From JASHPR01 sp963833885 (GTDB lineage: Bacteria > Actinomycetota > Actinomycetes > Streptosporangiales > Streptosporangiaceae): DNA of 64,000 nt. Below the pieces are notes generated by a model. It saw nothing but the letters and a program-made list of their open reading frames with translations, was not told where the DNA came from and made no database searches. Shown here piece after piece: positions 31,965 to 39,954 of this stretch. The translations under genes were made by a program, and so were the position numbers. The stretch spans positions 456,639-520,638 of the forward strand of contig CAWHZU010000031.1 of the NCBI GenBank assembly GCA_963833885.1, given 5' to 3'. How positions within the stretch are numbered: position 1 is the stretch's first letter; every line of letters begins with the position of its first letter.

Positions 31965-32870
31965 ATGACCGGTCTGGTTATCCGCCCGCTGACCGAGGGC
32001 GAAGAATCACTGTTTGAGTCCCTGGACGACCCGGCGCTTGTGGGCTTCGGCGCCTTCGGCGACCGCTACAGCGACATGGCCGCCCGCGGCGACTACCGCC
32101 CCGAGTGGACCTGGATAGCGCTGCGCGACGGGACCGTGGTCGCCCGCGCAGCCTGGTGGGGCGGTCCCGATGACGACGCGCCGAGCGCGCTGGACTGGTT
32201 CGACTTCACCGACCCCGGCGCCGCCGTGCAGCTGCTGCGCACGGCGCCGCTGCGCGCCGAGTACTCCCTCAGGCTGCCCCCCGGCTGGCGGGACGACGAC
32301 GCCGTTGCGCATGCGGCCCAGGCCCGCATCGCCGCGGCCCAGGAAGCTGGCATGACGTTCCTGGTCGAGCGCTACCGCTACCGGTGGACGCCGGAATGCG
32401 GCGTGCCCGCCGCCCCCGGGCGCCTGGAGTTCCGCCCCGAACCCGACGACGCCGTGATCCTCGACGTTTTCCGCCGGGTGCACCGCAGCACCCTGGACGC
32501 ACACGCCAGCCGCGTCATCGCCGCATCCGGGCTCGACGCGGCCGCCCAGGAAGACCTGGACGATCTACGCTGGATGCCCAGCCCGCGCGAGTGGTGGCGG
32601 CTCGCCTACACCCCCGGCGGCGACCTGGTCGGCCTCGCCGTGCCGTGCCGCAACTACAGCGACCCCGTCGTCGGCTACATCGCTGTCGTGCCCGAGCAGC
32701 GCGGCCACGGCTACGCCTACGATCTGCTCGGCGAGGCCACCCGCCTGCTGGCCGCCGAAGGCGCCGACCGGATCGTCGCAGGCACCGACGTCACCAACCT
32801 CCCGATGGCAGCCACCTTCGCGAAGGCCGGCTACCCGGTCGCCCAGCACCGCATCGACTTCGTCTACTGA
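31965..32870 (+). CDS. GNAT-family N-acetyltransferase
   Basis: 301 residues. The C-terminal half is a standard GNAT fold: VVGYIAVVPEQRGHGYAYDLLGEATRLL holds the acetyl-CoA pyrophosphate loop (RGHGYA), and GTDVTNLPMAATFAKAGYP the final strand. The N-terminal half resembles a degenerate GNAT domain, so the protein is probably a two-domain member acting on a small amine; substrate unknown. GGAGG seven bases before the ATG is partly sequestered in a hairpin. The 3' end overlaps the convergent kinase gene by 7 bp. Confidence 0.88.
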   Translation: MTGLVIRPLTEGEESLFESLDDPALVGFGAFGDRYSDMAARGDYRPEWTWIALRDGTVVARAAWWGGPDDDAPSALDWFDFTDPGAAVQLLRTAPLRAEYSLRLPPGWRDDDAVAHAAQARIAAAQEAGMTFLVERYRYRWTPECGVPAAPGRLEFRPEPDDAVILDVFRRVHRSTLDAHASRVIAASGLDAAAQEDLDDLRWMPSPREWWRLAYTPGGDLVGLAVPCRNYSDPVVGYIAVVPEQRGHGYAYDLLGEATRLLAAEGADRIVAGTDVTNLPMAATFAKAGYPVAQHRIDFVY

Positions 32871-33376
32871 GCGGCCGACAGGTATTCCAGCGCGGCTTGC
32901 AGATTCGCTTCGCGCGAGTTGACCGAGTCGATCGTCAGCCGCTCGTCGGTCCATGGCGGGAAGTCGGCCCGGCGCCGCAGCACACCCTCCCAGGTGGGCT
33001 CCGGGAATCCCTCGATGTTCCTCGTTCGGTGCTCGACCCGGTCCCGGTAGACGTGGTCGTCGCCGCAATTGACGACGATGAACCTCAGCTCGGCGCCCAC
33101 CTGGCCGGCCAGATCCCGCCACTGGGCACGGGCGGGTTCCGGTCCGTTGACGGCGTCGACGATGACGTCGTGCCCAAGAGCGAGCTGCTCGGCCGCGAGC
33201 GCACCGACGACCAGGTACGCAGCGTGGTGTGTCGGCGCGGACGGGCTGACTCCGGCGCGCCACATCGCCGCTTCGGCCTGATCCACTCCGAGCACGGCGC
33301 AGTTCAGCGCCCGCCCGAGATCGACAGCCATCGTGCTCTTCCCAGACCCCGGCAGCCCGGCGACGACGATCAGCAT
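32864..33376 (-). CDS. Small P-loop AAA kinase-like protein
   Basis: 170 residues. Walker A VVAGLPGSGKSTMAVDLG is at the N-terminus and the Walker B-like strand is GHDVIVDAVNGPEPARAQW. The LID-like RDRVEHRTRNIEG region and PTWEGVLRRRADFPPW are typical of zeta-toxin/chloramphenicol-phosphotransferase-like kinases in actinobacteria. It probably phosphorylates a small molecule. It lies alone, convergent with the GNAT gene, with a 7-bp overlap of 3' ends. The 101-bp gap behind it is unremarkable. Confidence 0.82.
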   Translation of the reverse strand: MLIVVAGLPGSGKSTMAVDLGRALNCAVLGVDQAEAAMWRAGVSPSAPTHHAAYLVVGALAAEQLALGHDVIVDAVNGPEPARAQWRDLAGQVGAELRFIVVNCGDDHVYRDRVEHRTRNIEGFPEPTWEGVLRRRADFPPWTDERLTIDSVNSREANLQAALEYLSAAQ

Positions 33377-33477
33377 TCCCGAAGCCTGTCATACCGGCTT
33401 GATCATCTTGACTGCCCGGCAACGCCCGTTGATCGTGGCGGGCATGGACGTAGCCGGGTGCCTGGGATGGCGCCACG

Positions 33478-34062
33478 TCAGAATGAGGGCGGCGTGATGA
33501 TGGACAAAGCCCGCAGCTCACGGCGCCCGATGTTGCGGAGGCGGTGCGGAATTGTGCCCTGAAACGTCGCTGCGTCTCCGGCTCGCAGGTCGATGAGCGC
33601 GTCGCCGAACTCGAGTGCGCCCCGGCCGGTGAGGATGACCAGGCACTCCTCCCCGGCGTGGCTGAGGAGCTCGGCGGCGGAAGCCTGGCCCGGGCCGATG
33701 CTCACTTCCATCACCTCGAGCTGACCCTGCATCGAGGGGCTCAGTAACTGATAGCGCGCCTCGGACGAGGGCCTTCCGATCGTCACCCGGTCGCCGCGCC
33801 GGACAACGCTGACGGCCTCCGCCTCGACCGGCAGAAATAACCGGAAGACCGGGATCTCGAGCGACGCGGCCAGCTTCCGGAGCGTGGCCAGCGAGGGCTG
33901 GACGGCGCCCGACTCGATCTGGCTGATCGCCGCGGCGCTGACGCCGACCTTGCGGGCCAGGGACGCGATCGTCATCTGCCGCCGCTCGCGCTGCGCTCGC
34001 ACCGTGCTGCCGAGCTCCGCGGAGTCGTGCGGCTCCCCCGCGGCCTTGTGGTCCTTAGCCAT
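33478..34062 (-). CDS. XRE-cupin transcriptional regulator
   Basis: 194 residues. The HTH-3 domain (about 18-75) reads LGSTVRAQRERRQMTIASLA, VGVSAAAISQIESGAVQPSL, TLRKLAASLEIPVFRLF. The C-terminal cupin has EVMEVSIGPGQASAAELLSH, EECLVILTGRGALEFGD and GDAATFQGTIPHRLRNIG. Such regulators control amine and amino-acid catabolism. The ATG at 34062 overlaps the stop of the D-aminopeptidase gene by 8 nt, so it is its co-transcribed partner and the likely controller of the divergent permease-dehydrogenase pair. Confidence 0.92.
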   Translation of the reverse strand: MAKDHKAAGEPHDSAELGSTVRAQRERRQMTIASLARKVGVSAAAISQIESGAVQPSLATLRKLAASLEIPVFRLFLPVEAEAVSVVRRGDRVTIGRPSSEARYQLLSPSMQGQLEVMEVSIGPGQASAAELLSHAGEECLVILTGRGALEFGDALIDLRAGDAATFQGTIPHRLRNIGRRELRALSIITPPSF

Positions 34063-34894
34063 AGATCGCCTTCTGGCCCACCTGCATGCCCAGCAGGAGC
34101 ATGACCACCAGCACGCGCATGAGCTCCGGGTAGTCGTCGGTGACGAACTCCACGGAACGCGACCCGGTCAGCGCGACGCCCGGAATCATCGCGCAGGTCG
34201 CGGCGATCGTGGTCGAGTTCCACTCGATTCCGAGCTGGTACGGCGAGGCGAGCCGGTACGGGGTGGCCCCCTCGCGTCCGGCCACGGCCCTGGCCGTCGC
34301 CTCCCTGATCCGGGCCTGAGCCACCTCCGGGTGCAGGCAGTCCGCGCTGAACTTGTCGATCCCGTCCTTGACGGCCACGGTCTGCACTCCGCCGAGAAAT
34401 CGCTCCGCCTCCGCGCATACCGCGGAGTCGCCCGCGACGACAAGGACCGGCACCCCGAAGTGCCCGGCGTACGCGGCGTTCAGCCGGGTTTCGCCGGTGG
34501 GCTCGCCGTTGAGATAGACGTTCTGGATCTCCTTGCCGAGCAGCGTGTGGTTGAGCACGCCGCCCTCGGTTCCCGCACAGGCGTGATATCCCACGAACAC
34601 CGCGCCGTCATAGGACGTGTCGAGGCCCTGCACCATGCACAGCGACTTGTGGAAGCCCTTGATCGTGCGCGCGCGGGGATCGAGCCGCTCGAGCAGCAGG
34701 TTGCGCATGATCCAGTGCGAGTCGTTCACCAGTACCTCGTCCGCGCCCGCGTCGTAGGCGCCGAGGATGGCGGCGTTGGCGTCGCCGGTCATGAACACCC
34801 GGCCGCGCTGGTAATCGGCGCCGTCCGGAAGCACGTCCTCAGGGTCGGTGATTCCCGATACGCCCTCCATGTCGACCGAGATAAACACCTTCAC
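34055..34894 (-). CDS. M55-family D-aminopeptidase (DppA-like)
   Basis: 279 residues. VKVFISVDMEGVSGITDPEDV is the family start, with zinc-binding Asp and Glu. MTGDANAAILGAYDAGADEVLVNDSHW, VGYHACAGTEGGVLNHTL and NGEPTGETRLNAAYAGHFGVPV follow the B. subtilis DppA pattern. DppA cleaves D-Ala from D-Ala-D-Ala and similar peptides in the cytoplasm as a decamer. The GTG at 34894 is chosen because AGGAGG lies five bases upstream and homology begins there. It is the first gene of the minus-strand arm of a D-amino-acid divergon. Confidence 0.92.
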   Translation of the reverse strand: MKVFISVDMEGVSGITDPEDVLPDGADYQRGRVFMTGDANAAILGAYDAGADEVLVNDSHWIMRNLLLERLDPRARTIKGFHKSLCMVQGLDTSYDGAVFVGYHACAGTEGGVLNHTLLGKEIQNVYLNGEPTGETRLNAAYAGHFGVPVLVVAGDSAVCAEAERFLGGVQTVAVKDGIDKFSADCLHPEVAQARIREATARAVAGREGATPYRLASPYQLGIEWNSTTIAATCAMIPGVALTGSRSVEFVTDDYPELMRVLVVMLLLGMQVGQKAIYG

Positions 34895-34963
34895 CGTGGC
34901 CTCCTGACCGGCCATTGACCTGCACCAATCGTAGGTGTAGCTTACGCGCAATTAGCTGTGCTT

Positions 34964-34969
34964 TATATA
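34964..34969 (+). promoter_or_regulatory. Candidate -10 box of the permease-dehydrogenase operon
   Basis: TATATA in an AT-rich part of the 93-bp divergent gap, 19 bp before the GTG of the permease. The -35 is weak (CTTACG region), as expected if the XRE-cupin protein activates. Confidence 0.3.
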
Positions 34970-34987
34970 CGAGTGTCAGGAGATGCG

Positions 34988-36445
34988 GTGTCAGAGGCAC
35001 AGGATGTGACGGCCGCCGAATCCAGCTCGCAGCAGTCCCTGGAGTCGCTGGGCTACCGGCAGGAGCTGAAGCGGGTCGTCAACTCGCTCGGGCACATTGC
35101 CCTCATCCTCTCGGACATCACCCCGACCGCGTCGCTGCTGGTCGTGGGCACGGCGGTGGTTGCGACCGCGGGCACGGGCTCGGTGTGGTCCTACCTCATC
35201 GGGTGCTTCATCGCGCTGAACGTGGCGTTCTGCATGGGCGAGCTCGGCTCGATGTTCCCGGTCGCGGGCGGCCTGTTCTCGATCGTCACCCGGGTGCTCG
35301 GCAAGGCCACCGGGTTCGTCGCCATGGTCGACTACATCGGCCAGGCGATCTTTCTGCCGGCCAGCGTGGCCATCGGCATCGGCACCTATGTGCACGCACT
35401 CGACTCCGGCATCTCGACAAGGCTGGTCTCGGGCTTCGGCATGATCCTGGTCACGCTGGTCTGCCTGCTGAAGATCAAGTTCAACGCCTGGTTCACCGCC
35501 GTCTGCCTGGCGATCGAGCTGATCGTCGTCGGAGCGCTCGCGGTCGCCGGGTTCAGCCACTGGCACCAGCCGTGGTCGATCCTCAGCCATCCCGTCGGCC
35601 CGACCGGCACCATCGGGGTGTCCGGGATCGGCGTGGGCCTGATCGTCACCGCGCTGGCAACCGCGCTGTTCTCGGTGAACGGGTACGACAGCGGGATCAA
35701 CTTCGCCGAAGAGGTCCTCGGCTCGAAGGCGGAGGTCGGGCGGGCCGTGGTGACCGCGGCGGCGATCGGCATCCTCTTCGAGCTCATCCCATTCATCGCG
35801 ATCGTCTTTGGCGCGCACAACCTGCCGGCCTTCCTGCACTCCGCGACGCCGGTCACCGAGGTAGGCGGCGAGGCGTTCGGCCACACGTTCATCACGATCG
35901 TCACGTACGGCGCGCTGATCGCGATCTTCAACGCCTCGGTGGCGATCACCCTGCAGTTCTCCCGGATCGTCTGGGCCAGCGGCCGGGACGTCGCCTGGCC
36001 CCAGCCGGTCAGCTCGTGGATCGCGAAGGTCGATCCCCGCCGCGGCTCGCCCTGGGTCGCCACGCTGATCGTCGGAACGCTGGCGACCATCCTCTGCTTC
36101 CAGTCGACGCTGATAGCCGTGGTCACCTTCACCGCCGTGCTGATCATCGTCCTGTACGGGCTGATCGCGGTCTCCGCCCTGGTCAGCCGGGTCCGCCAGC
36201 GGCACCTGGACCGGCCGTCGAAGATGCCGATCTGGCCGGTGCCGCCGCTCATCGCGCTGGCCGGCGTGGTCATCGCGCTGACTAAGCAGAAGGGCTCCGA
36301 CCTCTGGACCTGCGTCATCATTTTCGCAGCCGCGCTGATCTACTACTTCCTGTTCGTCCGGCCGAGGTCCAACCGGTACTGGACGGTCTCCGGCGCGGTG
36401 CCCGACACCGAGCCCGAGGCCGCCGCTGATACAACGGACCGGTGA
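34988..36445 (+). CDS. APC-family amino acid permease
   Basis: 485 residues with 12 or more membrane helices. HIALILSDITPTASLLVVGTAVV is the first helix pair, then MGELGSMFPVAGGLFSIVTRVLGK, the consensus APC helix-2/3 region. It should import an amino acid by proton symport. The GTG at 34988 has AGGAG six bases upstream. It shares a GTGA overlap with the DadA-like gene and is divergent from the D-aminopeptidase, so a D-amino acid is the likely cargo (inference from context only). Confidence 0.9.
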   Translation: MSEAQDVTAAESSSQQSLESLGYRQELKRVVNSLGHIALILSDITPTASLLVVGTAVVATAGTGSVWSYLIGCFIALNVAFCMGELGSMFPVAGGLFSIVTRVLGKATGFVAMVDYIGQAIFLPASVAIGIGTYVHALDSGISTRLVSGFGMILVTLVCLLKIKFNAWFTAVCLAIELIVVGALAVAGFSHWHQPWSILSHPVGPTGTIGVSGIGVGLIVTALATALFSVNGYDSGINFAEEVLGSKAEVGRAVVTAAAIGILFELIPFIAIVFGAHNLPAFLHSATPVTEVGGEAFGHTFITIVTYGALIAIFNASVAITLQFSRIVWASGRDVAWPQPVSSWIAKVDPRRGSPWVATLIVGTLATILCFQSTLIAVVTFTAVLIIVLYGLIAVSALVSRVRQRHLDRPSKMPIWPVPPLIALAGVVIALTKQKGSDLWTCVIIFAAALIYYFLFVRPRSNRYWTVSGAVPDTEPEAAADTTDR

Positions 36446-37692
36446 CCACCAGCGGGGCAGGCGGCCGGGCCGCGATCGTCGGCGCGGGCATCATCGGGCT
36501 CTGCGCCGCCTGGTTCCTGCAGGACGAAGGCTTCGCCGTCACCGTGTACGACCGCCGCGACGTGGCCGCGGGAGCCTCGGCCGGCAACGCGGGCTGGATC
36601 AGCCCGGCGATGGTCGCGCCGCTGCCCGAGCCCGCTGCGCTGCGGTACGGGCTGGCCTCGCTGCTCCGCCCGGCCAGCCCGCTGCGCATCCCGCCCGGGT
36701 CGCTCCCCGACACCTGGCGGTTCCTGGCCGGCTTCGCGGCGCACAGCACCCACCGGCAGTGGCAGGCCGGGGTGGCCGGTTTCGCGGGCCTGAACGCCCT
36801 CGCGGTGCCCTCCTACCAGGTGCTGACCGAGGCGGGCGTGGCCGACGGGCCCAGGGACGAGGCGGTCGTGGCAGCGTTCGACGGGCCGGAACAGGCCGCG
36901 CCGCTCCGGCACGAGATGCAGGCCATCGCCGCAGCCGGCGGCATAAACGTCGCCCTCGACGAACTCAGCGCGGCCGAGCTGCGCCGGGAGCAGCCGCTGC
37001 TCGGCGCGCGGGCCGGCTACGGCCTGCGGATCGGCGGCCAGCAGTTCCTCCAGCCGCTGGACTTCGTGCGGAGCCTGGCCTCCTCGGTGCGCAGCCGGGG
37101 CGGCCAGATCGTCGCCGGGGCGCCAGTCACCGCGATCACGAGCCGGGCCGGCGGGATACGGCTCGACGCCGCTGGCCAGACCGCGGACGTTGACGTCTGC
37201 GTGCTAGCCAATGGCGCGTGGATCAACGAGCTCGCGGCCCCGGCCGGAGTCCGGGTCCGGATCCAGGCTGGCCGCGGCTACTCGTTCAAGGTCCAAATCC
37301 CCGAGCCCCTGGCGCAGCCGCTGTACCTGCCGGCCGCGCGGGTGGCGATCACGCCGGCCCCGGGCGGCTTCCGGGTCGCGGGCACCATGGAGTTCCGGCG
37401 TCCCGACGACCCGCTGGACCGGCGCCGGATCGGCGCGATCGTGCGGTCCGCGCGCGCTTACCTGCCGGGCGTCGACTGGTCCGCGCTGACCGGTCCGTGG
37501 GTCGGGCCGCGGCCGGTGACCGCCGACGGGCTGCCGATCATCGGCGCCACCCGGGATGACGGCCTGTTCGTGGCCGGGGGCCACGGGATGTGGGGAATGA
37601 CGCTCGGGCCGGCGACCGGCAGGCTCCTGGCCCGCCGCATCGCCACCGGCCGCCCCGAGCCGGCGCTGGCACCGTTCAACCCGCTCCGCTGA
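36442..37692 (+). CDS. DadA-like D-amino acid dehydrogenase (FAD oxidoreductase)
   Basis: 416 residues, DAO fold. The dinucleotide motif is AAIVGAGIIGLCAAWFLQDEGFAV, followed by VTVYDRRDVAAGASAGNAGW, the DadA hallmark (SxxNAG), then CVLANGAWINELA, RPVTADGLPIIGATRDDGLFVAGGHGMWGMTLGP at the C-end. It oxidatively deaminates D-amino acids to 2-keto acids, passing electrons to the membrane. The start overlaps the permease stop (GTGA). With the D-aminopeptidase it makes a release-uptake-oxidation route. Confidence 0.92.
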   Translation: MTTSGAGGRAAIVGAGIIGLCAAWFLQDEGFAVTVYDRRDVAAGASAGNAGWISPAMVAPLPEPAALRYGLASLLRPASPLRIPPGSLPDTWRFLAGFAAHSTHRQWQAGVAGFAGLNALAVPSYQVLTEAGVADGPRDEAVVAAFDGPEQAAPLRHEMQAIAAAGGINVALDELSAAELRREQPLLGARAGYGLRIGGQQFLQPLDFVRSLASSVRSRGGQIVAGAPVTAITSRAGGIRLDAAGQTADVDVCVLANGAWINELAAPAGVRVRIQAGRGYSFKVQIPEPLAQPLYLPAARVAITPAPGGFRVAGTMEFRRPDDPLDRRRIGAIVRSARAYLPGVDWSALTGPWVGPRPVTADGLPIIGATRDDGLFVAGGHGMWGMTLGPATGRLLARRIATGRPEPALAPFNPLR

Positions 37693-37916
37693 GATCACTT
37701 AGCCACACCCGAACTTTCCGCGCGGAGCTGCCCGGGGGTAATGGATGAACGTTATCACCGGCTAAAGCCTATTTATCAGCTTTATTTTCGGATCATTTGA
37801 CATGTGGGGTTTATCACTCGGCGCCATTCTCGAATCGTGGCCGATTGTGCGCAATGCTTCGCCGGAGTATTACAGACGCATAGGTCCACAGATTCGGGGC
37901 GATACGAGGGAGACCA

Positions 37917-39878
37917 ATGTTAACAAGACGCAGGCTCGTCAGCTTCGGCGCCGCCACGGCGACGATCGCAGCCATGACAATCGTGGGAATGACCGGCTCA
38001 GCCGGGGCCGCATCCCCGCCCAGCTACGTGCCGCTGGCTGGCAGCGTTACGCCGTTCACCAGCCACGTCCGGGCGGCCGGCGCGGTGACCGGCTCGGCGC
38101 AGCTGACCATCCAGGTCTGGCTGCAGCCCGGCGATCTGGCCGCGGCCCAGCAGTACGCGACGGCGGTGAGCACGCCCGGCAGCAAACTCTTCCGCCACTA
38201 CCTGAGCCCCAGCGCCTACACCGCCCGATTCGGGTCCAGCCTGGCCTCAGCCCGCGCCGTGGAGGCATGGCTGCGCGGCCAGGACTTCACCGGCATTAAC
38301 ACCGACGCCCAGCGCGACTACGTGCGGGCCACCGGGTCGGTCGCAGCGATCAACGCAGCGTTCAAGATCCAGATGGAGAATTACCCGTCGTCAGCCAGTG
38401 GCAACGCCGGAGCGTACCAGCTGCGTGCCAACAACCGGGCGCTGGCCATCCCCGCATCGCTGTCCCAGTACGTGCTCGGGGTGACCGGCCTGAACAACGC
38501 CGCGCCCGTGCTCCCGCTCATGCGGTCGCCCAGGCATCAGAATGGGACCGCAGGGCAGCCCACGGCGCCCTGCTCGCACTATTACGGGCAGCATGACATT
38601 TCCGGGCTGCCCAAGCAGTTCGGGCGGACGTCGTTCCCGACCCAGATCTGCGGCTACTCGGCCGACCAGGTGCGGGGCGCCTACAGCATGAACATGACCA
38701 ACGACGGGCGAGGGCAGACGGTCTCGCTGGTCGAGCTGGGCCTGACCCCGGACATGTTCCTGACCTTGCAGGACTACGCGAGTGCGGCCCACTTCGCGGC
38801 GCCCTCCACGGAGCGCTACTCCGAGCTGTCACTGGGCGCCAACACCTGCGGCGACCCGTTCGACATCGAGGAGCAGCTGGACGTCGAGACCTCTTACGAC
38901 ATGGCCCCCGGCGCGAACCAGCTCGTGGTCGGCGGCGACAGCTGCAACAACGGCGACTTCGGCCTGCAGGGCCTGTTCGACGCCGACATCGCGGTCATCG
39001 ACGGCATCGGCAGCAGCAACCACCCGCTGGCCAACATCAGCTCCAACTCCTGGGGACCAGGCGACGACAGCCAGCCGGCGATCCTGACCAACATCATGCA
39101 TGCCTACCTGGTGCGCGCGGCAGCGCAGGGCGTCGGGATGTATTTCGCGTCCGGCGACGCATCAGGAGTCGAGACCCCGGACGACCCGTTCGCCATCCTG
39201 GTCGGCGGTACCTCACTGGGGATCGGCAAGAATAACCAGCGCCTGTTCGAGACCGGCTGGTCCAGCGGCTTCTCGGCCATCAGCAACAGCCAGTGGGTCT
39301 TGCAGGGCGAGAACGGTGCCACCAGCGGCGGTCCCAGCCTGATCTGGGCCCAGCCGGGTTACCAGCAAGGCGTGGTGCCGACGGCGCTGGCAACGGCGCC
39401 TGGCAACCGCCCCGGCCTGGTCCGGTCTGAACCCGACATCGCCGCCGTCGCGGACCTGTACACGGGGTTCGCCACCGGGCTGCTGTCGTTCCCGAAGAAC
39501 AAGCCGCCGCACTTCTACGAGACACCGATAGGCGGGACCAGCATGGCCTCGCCGCTGGTGGCGGGCATCATCGCCGACGCTCAGCAAGGGCAGTCCACGG
39601 CGTTCGGGTTCACTGATCCGGTGCTCTACAAGCTGAACGGGACGCCGGCGATATACGACATCCTGCCGTCGACCTCCAGTACCCCCGGGCTGTACCGCGG
39701 CGTGGTGTGCAACGTCAGTTTCTGCGGTGCCCCGTCCCTGATCACCTTCGACGATCAGAACCCCAACATGGATGGCTACACAGGCCAGGTCACCCTGAAG
39801 GGTTACGACAACATGACCGGCATCGGCACTCCGCACGGTCAGGTGTTCATCACGGCCTTGCGCGGACTGGAGGGCTGA
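37917..39878 (+). CDS. Secreted S53 (sedolisin) acid peptidase
   Basis: 653 residues: a signal peptide (about 1-32), an N-terminal pro-domain (about 40-190, with PGSKLFRHYLSPSAYTARFG), and the catalytic domain. The charge relay is visible: E318 and D322 in DIEEQLDVETSYDMAPGA, the oxyanion Asp in the SSNSWGPGDD area, Ser542 in GGTSMASPL, and the calcium-site Asp in YDNMTGIGTPHG. Sedolisins act at low pH, so the host probably feeds in acidic surroundings. The 224-bp upstream gap is AT-rich with TTGACA at 37797-37802 but no matching -10. Confidence 0.93.
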   Translation: MLTRRRLVSFGAATATIAAMTIVGMTGSAGAASPPSYVPLAGSVTPFTSHVRAAGAVTGSAQLTIQVWLQPGDLAAAQQYATAVSTPGSKLFRHYLSPSAYTARFGSSLASARAVEAWLRGQDFTGINTDAQRDYVRATGSVAAINAAFKIQMENYPSSASGNAGAYQLRANNRALAIPASLSQYVLGVTGLNNAAPVLPLMRSPRHQNGTAGQPTAPCSHYYGQHDISGLPKQFGRTSFPTQICGYSADQVRGAYSMNMTNDGRGQTVSLVELGLTPDMFLTLQDYASAAHFAAPSTERYSELSLGANTCGDPFDIEEQLDVETSYDMAPGANQLVVGGDSCNNGDFGLQGLFDADIAVIDGIGSSNHPLANISSNSWGPGDDSQPAILTNIMHAYLVRAAAQGVGMYFASGDASGVETPDDPFAILVGGTSLGIGKNNQRLFETGWSSGFSAISNSQWVLQGENGATSGGPSLIWAQPGYQQGVVPTALATAPGNRPGLVRSEPDIAAVADLYTGFATGLLSFPKNKPPHFYETPIGGTSMASPLVAGIIADAQQGQSTAFGFTDPVLYKLNGTPAIYDILPSTSSTPGLYRGVVCNVSFCGAPSLITFDDQNPNMDGYTGQVTLKGYDNMTGIGTPHGQVFITALRGLEG

Positions 39879-39879
39879 G

Positions 39880-39954
39880 AGCCGCCCCGCCTCGCTGCGC
39901 GCCGACATGGGCCGCTTCATGGACCCGATCGGCGGCAGCGACGGCGGGGCGGCT
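39880..39954. terminator. Long-loop inverted repeat between convergent genes
   Basis: AGCCGCCCCGCC (39880-39891) is exactly complementary to 39943-39954, 12 bp with a 51-base loop, spanning the gap between the peptidase stop and the stop of the convergent dimethylformamidase-like gene. The loop is long for an intrinsic terminator, but no other candidate lies here. Confidence 0.4.

Noticed and set aside
31843..31965. TPP riboswitch before the GNAT gene
   Set aside because: GAACCTGACC resembles part of the TPP aptamer, but the CUGAGA and other conserved loops are missing and the downstream gene has no thiamine link.
37797..37825. TTGACA as a full promoter for the sedolisin gene
   Set aside because: No -10-like hexamer occurs 16-19 bases downstream; the spacing positions read GC-rich sequence.
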